37,041 bases of DNA from contig JAIPDT010000009.1 of NCBI GenBank assembly GCA_021737545.1, forward strand, positions 1 through 37,041, read 5' to 3'. The DNA is from Desulfobacteraceae bacterium (GTDB lineage Bacteria; Desulfobacterota; Desulfobacteria; Desulfobacterales; Desulfosalsimonadaceae). The translations under genes and the position numbers were made by a program. Below the pieces are notes generated by a model, which had not been told where the DNA came from, ran no database searches, and worked only from the letters and a program-made list of their open reading frames with translations. Of the stretch, positions 1-6,843 are shown piece after piece. Numbering within the stretch: the stretch's first letter is position 1; the number at the start of each line of letters is the position of its first letter.

Positions 1-698
1 GACTCAACACAATAACTTGTCAATTCATACAAATTAAATACAAAAAGGCCTTCCCACGGAAGTACGGTCCCGTCTACCACACCTCGTTCCATGGCGGTAT
101 ATGTCTCGGTAACAGGCATATTTACAGGAGTTGCCCCAAAAGTCTTAAGAGCTTTGGTTACACTGGGGCTTGCAGTTCTAATCTTCATGCCCTTGAAATC
201 CTCCAGGCTTTTAATCGGTTTATCAACTGTGTTGAAATTCCCCCCTGGATGGCAAAAAAGCGAGAGTACCTTAAAATCCTTGTATTCTTTTTGAAATTCC
301 GGAACCTCTTCAAACATCTTCCACATAGCCCAGGATGTCCTGGGGCCTGACGGGACCATAAAGGGAAGCTCAAATACGCTGGTTAAAGGAAATCGACCGG
401 GTGTGTAGTCATGCAGGGTATAGGTGATATCAGCTATACCGCTTTTTACCAGGTCAACCTGATCCCCTGCCTTACCAAGGGCGCCGCCAGGGAAAAAATT
501 AACCTTAACCTGGCCGTCGGTGAGTTCGTTGATTTTCTCGGCCCACGGTTCGAATACTTTTACCTGTTGTGTGTGCTTTGGCGAAAAAGAGGTCGAAAAC
601 TTGAGCTCTATTGTCTCGGCTGCCCCGGTACCTGCAAACAACAAAACAACCCCGGCCATTAACAGAAAAGAAATACTTGTAATAATGGTTCTTTTCAT
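1..698 (-). CDS. TRAP transporter substrate-binding protein, DctP family (3' end beyond window)
   Basis: This minus-strand frame is absent from the ORF track because it runs off the left edge; I translated it by hand. It starts at ATG 698 after a GGAGGGG ribosome site and is open for 232 codons. Residues 1-24 are a signal peptide (basic MKRT, hydrophobic core, then GTGAAE). The rest fits a DctP-type periplasmic receptor: a strand-forming LKFSTSFSPKH start, EPWAEKINELTDGQVKV, GGALGKAGDQVDLVKSGIAD, and the KGMKIRT segment that in this family holds the arginine binding the substrate carboxylate, followed by VNMPVTETYTAMERGVVDG. Such proteins deliver organic acids to a DctQM permease. The permease genes would be expected further left, outside the window. 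The gene lies 61 bases downstream of the PorB stop, so it may be the last gene seen of that operon. The ligand cannot be read from sequence. Confidence 0.93.
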   Translation of the reverse strand, partial: MKRTIITSISFLLMAGVVLLFAGTGAAETIELKFSTSFSPKHTQQVKVFEPWAEKINELTDGQVKVNFFPGGALGKAGDQVDLVKSGIADITYTLHDYTPGRFPLTSVFELPFMVPSGPRTSWAMWKMFEEVPEFQKEYKDFKVLSLFCHPGGNFNTVDKPIKSLEDFKGMKIRTASPSVTKALKTFGATPVNMPVTETYTAMERGVVDGTVLPWEGLFVFNLYELTSYCVE

Positions 699-759
699 CG
701 TCCCCTCCTTTTTTTGTTGGTTTTGTATTACTTCGGCAAACGACTCTCCCCGTGCTTGT

Positions 760-1641
760 TTATTCTGCCAGCGAGGCAAGCCGCTCCAGATTGGCATACT
801 CCGTATCTATCTGGGCCTGAATCTCAGCAGCACCCTCGTCTGTAACCCCTTTGAACCGTTTTTGCAGCACCAGGTAATCTTTTACCGGCGCGGGTTTTTT
901 GATCTGTTTGGTGATTTTAATCTCTTTGCCGTTGACCATTTCATAGAGGTTCCAACAGTGGGTGGTCACGGCCAGCTTGGCCACCTCGATTGTTTTGGCC
1001 GGTGCATATCCCCAGCCCGTGGGACAGGGGGCATGAACATGGAGAAAAGCCGGTCCGTCCGCATCTTTTGCTTTGGCAACTTTTTTGCGCAGGTCTTCAA
1101 TATACCCCACCGAGGCCGTTGCAGCATAGGGGATGCCGTGTGCCCCGACTATCTGCATCATGTTTTTGCGGTTAACAAGCTTGCCTGCAGGCGTGGTTGT
1201 CGTAGAGGCCATCAGGGGGGTGGAGCTGCTGGCCTGGATGCCGGTGTTCATATAGGCTTCATTGTCATAACAGACATAAAGGATTTTGTCGCCACGCTCA
1301 AAGGCTCCTGAAAGGGCCTGCAGGCCGATATCTACCGTGCCGCCGTCTCCGGCCATGCCCAGCACTGTGATATCGGTCATCCCCCGGTGGGCAAATCCGG
1401 CCCTTATACCCGCGGCCACGGCCGCGGTATTTTCCAGATTCCCCTGAATACCGGGTATACCCAAGGTGGTCTCGTTTCCGTATCCTGAAAAAAGCGCGGC
1501 ACAGCTCGGGGGAATAACGATTACAGTTTTCTCTCCTAAAATATCCAGAATTACCCGAATGGCCAGCTCCAAGCCACAGCCTGCGCAGGTGCTGACTCCA
1601 TGGCCCACAAGCCCTCTGGCTGGATCTTTAATTGTAAGCAT
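760..1641 (-). CDS. porB: 2-oxoacid:ferredoxin oxidoreductase, beta (TPP-binding) subunit
   Basis: Beta subunit of a four-subunit pyruvate/2-oxoacid:ferredoxin oxidoreductase, which oxidatively decarboxylates a 2-oxoacid to acyl-CoA, CO2 and reduced ferredoxin in the cytoplasm. The N-terminal TCAGCG holds cysteines of the proximal iron-sulfur cluster. The thiamine diphosphate motif begins GDGGTVDIG and ends in YDNEAYMNTG. About 293 residues is normal for PorB. The ORF track starts at TTG 1650, but ATG 1641 is preferred: GGAGG lies nine bases before it and it follows the alpha-subunit stop by one base. The beta subunit follows alpha directly, as in classic porGDAB order. The actual 2-oxoacid (pyruvate, branched-chain, phenylglyoxylate) is not decided by these motifs. 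Confidence 0.93.
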   Translation of the reverse strand: MLTIKDPARGLVGHGVSTCAGCGLELAIRVILDILGEKTVIVIPPSCAALFSGYGNETTLGIPGIQGNLENTAAVAAGIRAGFAHRGMTDITVLGMAGDGGTVDIGLQALSGAFERGDKILYVCYDNEAYMNTGIQASSSTPLMASTTTTPAGKLVNRKNMMQIVGAHGIPYAATASVGYIEDLRKKVAKAKDADGPAFLHVHAPCPTGWGYAPAKTIEVAKLAVTTHCWNLYEMVNGKEIKITKQIKKPAPVKDYLVLQKRFKGVTDEGAAEIQAQIDTEYANLERLASLAE

Positions 1642-1642
1642 A

Positions 1643-2845
1643 TCAAGCAACCTCCGTATAACGCCGTATAGTCATGGCATTTTCATTCACATCCAGCCAC
1701 TGTGCGGCAGGATTAAACGTGCCTTCCAACATCTGATCAATAGCCGTGGTTACCGCAACCGGCCTTAAATCCCGTCCGCCAAGGCCTGCTACATAGGGCT
1801 GGACCCTGACATCCGGACGTCTTTCGGACAGAGCGGATCTAACCTCCATGCAGACCGGGCCGGCCTGGGCACCCAGGCTCATGCTGCGATCAAGGACTCC
1901 CACATGGGCATTTTCGGGCACTATCCGAAGCAGATCCTCTGTGGGAAACGGACGGAAACAAACGATTCTAATGCTTCCCACTTTTTTGCCTTTTTCGCGG
2001 TATTGGTCCACAATGTGTTTAACCGTGCCGGACATGGATCCCAGACTTATAATGACAGCCTCTGCGTCTTCACACCTGTAGGCTTCAACAGGTTGGTATC
2101 CGCGGCCGAACCGGTTCTTGAATTCAGCCATGGTTTCCTTTATTATCCCGGATGCATTGTTAAACCCTTCGAACTGCTGATAGCGCATTTCCATAAACTC
2201 GGTTGAAGGGGTCAGATTGTTTATAAACATGGGATCCGACGGATCAAGCTTTAGATTCTTTGCTTCATAGAAAGGCAGAAAAGCGTCCACATCCTCCTGA
2301 TCCGGCACCATAACCGCCTGGCTCATGTGCGACAGAAAAAATCCGTCCATGCATACCATAGTAGGCAATAAAACATCGGCATGCTCGGCGGCCTTGTATG
2401 CGATCAAAATCAAATCCAAAACCTCCTGACAGTCTTCGGCATAAAACTGCATCCAACCGCTGTCTCTTACACTCATGGAATCCTGGTGGTCACACCACAG
2501 GCTCCAGGGGCTTACCAGCGCTCGATTTACAACCGGCATGACAATGGGCAGCCGCAATCCGGCGGCCACGCCGAGCATCTCAAACATCAGGGCCAGCCCT
2601 ACCGAAGAGGTGGCAGTACCCGTTCGAACACCGGTTAGCTGAGCACCTATGGCCACGGACATTGCCGAATGTTCTGACTCCACACGTACATATTCTGCAT
2701 CCAGCCGCCCCTGACTAACGTAATCAGACAAGACTTCCGCAATGGGGCTCTGGGGCGTAACCGGGTAGGCCGAGACGACACCGATCCTTGCCAATCTCAT
2801 GGCCTCGGATGCGGCGCCGTTGCCTTCAAGCATAATTCTTTTCAC
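1643..2845 (-). CDS. porA: 2-oxoacid:ferredoxin oxidoreductase, alpha subunit
   Basis: Alpha subunit carrying the pyrimidine-binding half of the TPP site and the transketolase C-terminal domain. The N-terminus (EGNGAASEAMRLARIGVVSAYPVTPQSPI) has the SAYPxTPxSP signature, followed by ESEHSAMSVAIGA and TGVRTGTATSS, all standard in PorA. About 400 residues is the family length. The track begins at ATG 2863, but GTG 2845 is preferred because GGGAGGTG sits five bases before it and the protein then starts VKRIMLEGN, like other family members. With that start it overlaps the delta-subunit end by 20 bases, suggesting translational coupling. It works with the gamma, delta and beta subunits encoded next to it. 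Confidence 0.93.
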   Translation of the reverse strand: MKRIMLEGNGAASEAMRLARIGVVSAYPVTPQSPIAEVLSDYVSQGRLDAEYVRVESEHSAMSVAIGAQLTGVRTGTATSSVGLALMFEMLGVAAGLRLPIVMPVVNRALVSPWSLWCDHQDSMSVRDSGWMQFYAEDCQEVLDLILIAYKAAEHADVLLPTMVCMDGFFLSHMSQAVMVPDQEDVDAFLPFYEAKNLKLDPSDPMFINNLTPSTEFMEMRYQQFEGFNNASGIIKETMAEFKNRFGRGYQPVEAYRCEDAEAVIISLGSMSGTVKHIVDQYREKGKKVGSIRIVCFRPFPTEDLLRIVPENAHVGVLDRSMSLGAQAGPVCMEVRSALSERRPDVRVQPYVAGLGGRDLRPVAVTTAIDQMLEGTFNPAAQWLDVNENAMTIRRYTEVA

Positions 2846-3143
2846 CTGACACCTCCCTTTCATCGATCATTTCAATCGAATCCTGCGGGCACACTTCTGC
2901 GCAGATGCCGCAGCCTTTACAGTATTTAAAATCTATCTCAAGGCTGCCGTTCTCCTTTTTGTCCCCGGTTCTTATTACATCCACGGGACAATGTTTTTCA
3001 CATATACCGCACAGAATGCACTGTTCCTGGTCCACAACCGGCCTGACGTCTCTCCAGGTGCCTGTCTGCGCACTGGAAAATATAAGAGCGCAAGGCCCGA
3101 GCACGGTTTTCTCCCGACCGGACTCCGAATCTGTTATTGGCAT
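2826..3143 (-). CDS. porD: 2-oxoacid:ferredoxin oxidoreductase, delta (ferredoxin-like) subunit
   Basis: A 105-residue ferredoxin-type subunit that carries electrons from the TPP site to external ferredoxin. Two 4Fe-4S motifs are visible: CILCGICEKHCP around residues 40-52 and CKGCGICAEVCP around residues 73-85. The ATG at 3143 follows a GGGGG-containing ribosome site. It lies 18 bases after the gamma gene and overlaps the alpha gene, in the standard gamma-delta-alpha-beta order. The N-terminal ~30 residues before the clusters are typical of PorD/VorD. Confidence 0.93.
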   Translation of the reverse strand: MPITDSESGREKTVLGPCALIFSSAQTGTWRDVRPVVDQEQCILCGICEKHCPVDVIRTGDKKENGSLEIDFKYCKGCGICAEVCPQDSIEMIDEREVSGEKNYA

Positions 3144-3161
3144 GAAATTTCCCCCTTTCGG

Positions 3162-3704
3162 TCATGCATTGGAAGCAATCTGCTCACAAGCGGTCCGGGC
3201 TGCTTCCAAATTAACTGTACCCTTGTCTCCGAATTTATCTTTAATTGCCGCCCCAACCGCATCGATACCTACCAAATCAGCGCCTGCCATGGCTCCCAGC
3301 ATAGCTGTATTAGGGATATCGACTTTTAAGGTATTTAGCGCAATGCTATGGGCGTCCACCCAAAACAATTTATGCTTGATAAACGGATAGTCTTCCCTGG
3401 TTCTGTAAGTATTGACTATAAATACAGTTTGATCAGATGTGCCGGCCATTACATCTATGCCCTTGTCCATTACCGAATCATCAAAAATAACTACGTAATC
3501 GGGTTCATACACAAATCCCTTTTTTTTGATAGGTTCCCGGCTGATAATAGCGTCCGCATATACCGGAGCACCGCGTCTTTCATGTCCGTAGGCCGGTATG
3601 GCCTGGGCATATCCGTTCTCATGGATGGCCACAGCCTCACACAACACCTTGGCGGCTGTCACTACCCCCTGACCGCCGACACCATACATTTTGATCTGTT
3701 TCAT
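3162..3704 (-). CDS. porG: 2-oxoacid:ferredoxin oxidoreductase, gamma subunit
   Basis: Gamma subunit of 180 residues. The N-terminus MYGVGGQGVVTAAKVL is the family's glycine-rich signature, followed by QAIPAYGHERRGAPVYADAIIS, also diagnostic. The gamma subunit helps form the CoA/2-oxoacid site. ATG 3704 follows an AAAGG-like site. It is the first gene of the porGDAB set and sits 40 bases downstream of an AMP-forming acyl-CoA ligase, so the ligase and the oxidoreductase are probably one operon. Phenylglyoxylate dehydrogenases (PadEFGHI) have related subunits, but the flavoprotein PadH is not seen here. Confidence 0.92.
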   Translation of the reverse strand: MKQIKMYGVGGQGVVTAAKVLCEAVAIHENGYAQAIPAYGHERRGAPVYADAIISREPIKKKGFVYEPDYVVIFDDSVMDKGIDVMAGTSDQTVFIVNTYRTREDYPFIKHKLFWVDAHSIALNTLKVDIPNTAMLGAMAGADLVGIDAVGAAIKDKFGDKGTVNLEAARTACEQIASNA

Positions 3705-3744
3705 ATTAACCCTTTCTTTTAAACTGCATTGAATGGGCGCCTGT

Positions 3745-5247
3745 TCAAGGCTGGTTTTGCCTCTTTAGTTCGCGCTTTAAAATTTTGCCCTGAGGAGTCC
3801 TGGGAAAGTCCTCAAGAAAATAAACCTTTTTAGGAGCCTTATATGATGCCATCCTTTCCTTGCAAAAATCTATGAGATCTTCTTCGGCTACTGAGTCCCG
3901 TCCTTTTCTCAAGCGTATAAAGGCGGTCACGGCCTCTCCGTATTCCGGGTGGGAAAGCCCCACCACGCTGCATTCCTCGACAGCTTCATGAGTGTATATG
4001 ACTTCTTCAACCTCTCTGGGATAAACGTTTAACCCGCCGCTGATAATAAGATCTTTTAGTCTGTCGACGATATAGAGATATCCGGATTCGTCAAAACGCC
4101 CCACGTCTCCGGAATGAAGCCACCCGTCAACAATTGTGTTGGCTGTTTCTTCAGGGTGATTAAGATATCCCTTCATTATATTGGGGCCTCGAACCACGAT
4201 CTCTCCTTCTTCCCCTCCCGGCACTTCTTTTCCATCCGCATCAACGAGCTTTACTTCAACCAATCCGGCCGGGCTCCCGACAGCCCCGACTTTGTGCTGA
4301 AAAATATGGTTATAGGTAACAAGAGAGGCGGTTTCAGTAAGGCCGTAGGCCTCGTAAATATTTAACCCGAATGTATTTTGCCACTGACGGACGATTTCGG
4401 TGGGCATGCTGGTGGCTGCTGAAAAAGAGTATTGCACGGACCTCAGATGAGAATGGCAGTCAGGGTTGTTTAAAATCCGGATGTATACGGTGGGGACCGC
4501 ATACATCCGGGTTACCTGATTGGAACTTATCGAGGAAACAATTTTATCCATGTCAAATCCTCTGTGCAGCACAATGGTTGCACAGGCATAAAAACCGGCA
4601 TTCATTATATGGTTGGAGGCAAATACATGATTTAAAGGCATAAAACAAAGGCTTCTATCACATGGGGCAAGCCGCTCGTGGAAACAAACATTTCCAGCGG
4701 TATACAACAAGTTCCGATGGGTGAGCATGGCGCCTTTTGGAACTCCGGTGGTCCCGCCGGTATAAAGAACCACGCATGTGTCGTCAGGCTCGCAATCCAC
4801 GGTCAAATCAGAATCCGGCTCCGTAGTTCCACCTACATTCAGGCCCGAAAAAACATTGTCTTTTTCTATAATCAGGGACCCTTTGAGATTTTGCATTTTT
4901 TCAGGCAAAGGCAGATTCGAAGAAAGGCTCTCGGATGTGACCACGTAAACTGCGCCGGAGTCATTGACTTGATGCTCCAGCTCCGCACCTTTATAAGATG
5001 CGCTGATACAGACAGCAATAGCACCGAGCCTTACGATGCCGTAATATGTCATGATCCATTCAGGTCTGTTTTCGGCATAAAGGGCTATTCTGTCGCCTTT
5101 TGAAACACCGAGTTCCTGCAAATAAGCGGCAATCGAGTTGATGCAGGCATTTAATTCTTTATAAGAAAAGGCAAGGCCTTCGAATATCAAAGCCCTGGAT
5201 TCTGGGAAAAAAACGGCTCCTCTCTTTATAATATCCGATAAATTCAA
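3745..5247 (-). CDS. AMP-forming acyl-CoA ligase (fatty/aryl acid type)
   Basis: ANL-superfamily ligase that adenylates a carboxylic acid with ATP and transfers it to CoA. The P-loop is LYTGGTTGVPKGAMLTHRN, the A5 motif is YEAYGLTE, the hinge is SGDVGRFDESGYLYIVDRLKD, and the A10 lysine lies in PRTPQGKILKRELK. The track starts at TTG 5289, but TTG 5247 is preferred: GGAGGG lies eight bases before it and the protein then begins LNLSDIIKRGAVFFPESRALIF, like homologues. This gives 500 residues. It heads the minus-strand unit containing porGDAB and the TRAP receptor, and is divergent from the rhodanese gene. The acid substrate is unknown. Confidence 0.92.
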   Translation of the reverse strand: MNLSDIIKRGAVFFPESRALIFEGLAFSYKELNACINSIAAYLQELGVSKGDRIALYAENRPEWIMTYYGIVRLGAIAVCISASYKGAELEHQVNDSGAVYVVTSESLSSNLPLPEKMQNLKGSLIIEKDNVFSGLNVGGTTEPDSDLTVDCEPDDTCVVLYTGGTTGVPKGAMLTHRNLLYTAGNVCFHERLAPCDRSLCFMPLNHVFASNHIMNAGFYACATIVLHRGFDMDKIVSSISSNQVTRMYAVPTVYIRILNNPDCHSHLRSVQYSFSAATSMPTEIVRQWQNTFGLNIYEAYGLTETASLVTYNHIFQHKVGAVGSPAGLVEVKLVDADGKEVPGGEEGEIVVRGPNIMKGYLNHPEETANTIVDGWLHSGDVGRFDESGYLYIVDRLKDLIISGGLNVYPREVEEVIYTHEAVEECSVVGLSHPEYGEAVTAFIRLRKGRDSVAEEDLIDFCKERMASYKAPKKVYFLEDFPRTPQGKILKRELKRQNQP

Positions 5248-5685
5248 TGAGCAGCCCTCCGGAGAGTTAAAAGAAGTGTCCGAATACAACTTCTATCCGC
5301 CCCCATGACAGACCTGTTATTTTTAAGGCAAAAACTCAGAGGCGACAGCGAAGCACGGGCAAGATTGGTTTACAGTACCCTAGTTTTGGTAAAAATACTA
5401 ATTTTAAATAGAAACCTGTAATAACATATTTATTATATGACAAAATTTTAGTTCGATGTCAACAAAGAAAAAAAACTTGTTTTTTGACAAAACACCTGAA
5501 AAATAGTAGATAGATGTTACGAAATATGAACGTTGTTATATGATTTTTATCACACCACATCAGCCGTGCTTTATATTTTCATTCTCTGCCCGCTCCTGCG
5601 GACAGTAAAGGACTGAACTGCAGAAGCTATTGAAATTCATGGCAGTATATTTTATCCTTTAATCACTACAATAAGGAGGCTGAAA
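5248..5685. promoter_or_regulatory. AT-rich divergent intergenic region between ligase and rhodanese genes
   Basis: This 438-base spacer separates two divergent genes and has no coding frame I can support. A plus-strand TTGACA occurs at 5484-5489, but the hexamer 17 bases on (TAGATA) is a weak -10. The AAGGAGG at about 5673 is the rhodanese ribosome site. On the minus side, ATTGGTTTACAGTACCC (5364-5380, read on the plus strand) resembles the conserved core of the duplicated promoters at 13.05 and 23.48 kb, but without a good -35. Promoters for both directions are expected here; none is firmly located. Confidence 0.45.
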
Positions 5686-6654
5686 ATGAAAAAGGGGGGT
5701 ATTTTAATTCTATTTACTGTTATTTTTGCAGTATCTTTTATGACGAAAGGACTGGCCATGGAACATCAAAGATCCGAACAGGACAGAAAAATTGAACCGA
5801 TTGTATCAACGGAATGGCTTGCTTCCAACATGGGCAGCGAAGATCTTGTTATTGTTGATATCAGAACCGCTTCGGATTACGCCGAAGGTCATATCCCGGG
5901 TTCGATCAATGCGCCCTTTGAATTCCCTGTTTCGGCATGGATCACCCAGAAAAACGGTCTTTTCCTGGAATTGCCCGATAAAGCGGAACTGTTTGAAACC
6001 ATCGGCGGTCTGGGAATCAGTCCGGATTCAAAGGTGGTATTGGTTACAGCTCCCAATCCCAAGGATCCCGCCCCTTTCTACGGGTTGGCCAATGCAACCA
6101 GGGCAGCAGACACCCTTATTTATGCCGGAGTACCAAATGTGGCCATTCTCGACGGAGGATATCCCAAATGGACATCTGCTGACAACGAAATCAGCACCAA
6201 GCCTGCCAAACCAACTGCGGTTGAATACAAGGCAGATGTAAATGATGCCATGTTTGTCCCCATTGACGAGGTTCACGCCGGTTTGAATAAAACAGATATT
6301 ATTGATGCCAGGGATGCCAATGTCTACTTCGGAGCCGCTGTGGAGCCCTGGACCGATAAGCCCGGCCACATACCCGGGGCATCCTCGCTGCCGGCTCCCT
6401 GGATATGGGATATGAATAAGGACGGGACATATACCTATAAAGACAGCAGCACGCTGGGTGCCATGGCATCGGGTGTGCTGGGCAAAGAAAAGAGTAATTC
6501 CTCCATTATTGTTTACTGCGGCGTGGGAGGATATGCAAGCTCATGGTGGTTTGTTTTGAGCCAGGTGTTAGGCTATGAAAACGTAAAGTTTTATGACGGC
6601 GCCGCTCAGGAATGGGGAAAGCATTATGATATGCGTGCCTTTAAATGGGAATAA
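5686..6654 (+). CDS. Exported tandem-rhodanese sulfurtransferase
   Basis: 322 residues with an N-terminal signal peptide (MKKGG, then a hydrophobic stretch to about residue 25) and two rhodanese domains (about residues 38-155 and 190-320). The first has VIVDIRTASDYAEGHIPGS but its active loop (LVTAPNPKDPAP) lacks cysteine, so it is probably inactive. The second has YCGVGGYAS, with the catalytic cysteine in the CxxGxxA loop. The family transfers sulfane sulfur, for example from thiosulfate to a thiol acceptor; the natural donor is unknown. Start ATG 5686 follows AAGGAGG. It is the only intact plus-strand gene in the catabolic region, and it is followed directly by an IS200 remnant, so it may have arrived separately. 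Confidence 0.9.
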   Translation: MKKGGILILFTVIFAVSFMTKGLAMEHQRSEQDRKIEPIVSTEWLASNMGSEDLVIVDIRTASDYAEGHIPGSINAPFEFPVSAWITQKNGLFLELPDKAELFETIGGLGISPDSKVVLVTAPNPKDPAPFYGLANATRAADTLIYAGVPNVAILDGGYPKWTSADNEISTKPAKPTAVEYKADVNDAMFVPIDEVHAGLNKTDIIDARDANVYFGAAVEPWTDKPGHIPGASSLPAPWIWDMNKDGTYTYKDSSTLGAMASGVLGKEKSNSSIIVYCGVGGYASSWWFVLSQVLGYENVKFYDGAAQEWGKHYDMRAFKWE

Positions 6655-6691
6655 AGGATTTCATGAATTCCGACACGGCGTGAAATAAAAT

Positions 6692-6741
6692 AGGTTCTTC
6701 CTCCGGGGAAGTCCTTTGGGGCGAAACTGGAGGAAGAACCT
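6692..6741 (+). repeat. Inverted repeat (hairpin) at the left end of an IS200-like remnant
   Basis: AGGTTCTTCCTCC (6692-6704) is perfectly complementary to GGAGGAAGAACCT (6729-6741), a 13-bp stem with a 24-base loop. It lies directly before the tnpA start at 6742. The right arm contains the GGAGG ribosome site of tnpA, so the hairpin would sequester it; IS200 elements are known to use such 5' hairpins to hold down transposase translation. It could also act as a terminator for the rhodanese gene. Confidence 0.75.
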
Positions 6742-6843
6742 GTGCATGATTGGATGAGCTTATCGCATGTCCGGTGGGATTGCAAATACCATGTGGTAAT
6801 TGTGCCCAAGTACCGGAAAAAGCAGTTATATGGCAAATTGCGG
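6742..6843 (+). pseudogene. 5' remnant of an IS200/IS605-family transposase (tnpA)
   Basis: The frame starting at GTG 6742 (or ATG 6754) encodes MSLSHVRWDCKYHVVIVPKY then RKKQLYGKLR, which matches the N-terminus of IS200-type Y1 transposases (SLxHxRWxCKYHxVFxPKYR). After residue 34 the similarity stops and the DNA becomes the 3' end of the minus-strand HAD/ECH gene. The HUH motif and catalytic tyrosine are missing, so it is non-functional. The rest of the ORF-track frame (to 7011) is the antisense shadow of HAD/ECH. Confidence 0.88.

Noticed and set aside
520-1311. 263-residue plus-strand ORF
   Set aside because: It lies antisense to porB and the TRAP receptor, has no family resemblance and is a shadow frame.
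3162-5247. Phenylglyoxylate dehydrogenase (PadEFGHI)
   Set aside because: Gamma, delta, alpha and beta subunits fit, but the FAD subunit PadH is absent from the cluster, so only a general 2-oxoacid oxidoreductase is claimed.
5484-5512. Strong promoter for the rhodanese gene
   Set aside because: TTGACA is perfect but the -10 at 17 bases is poor, so it is left as part of a tentative regulatory region.
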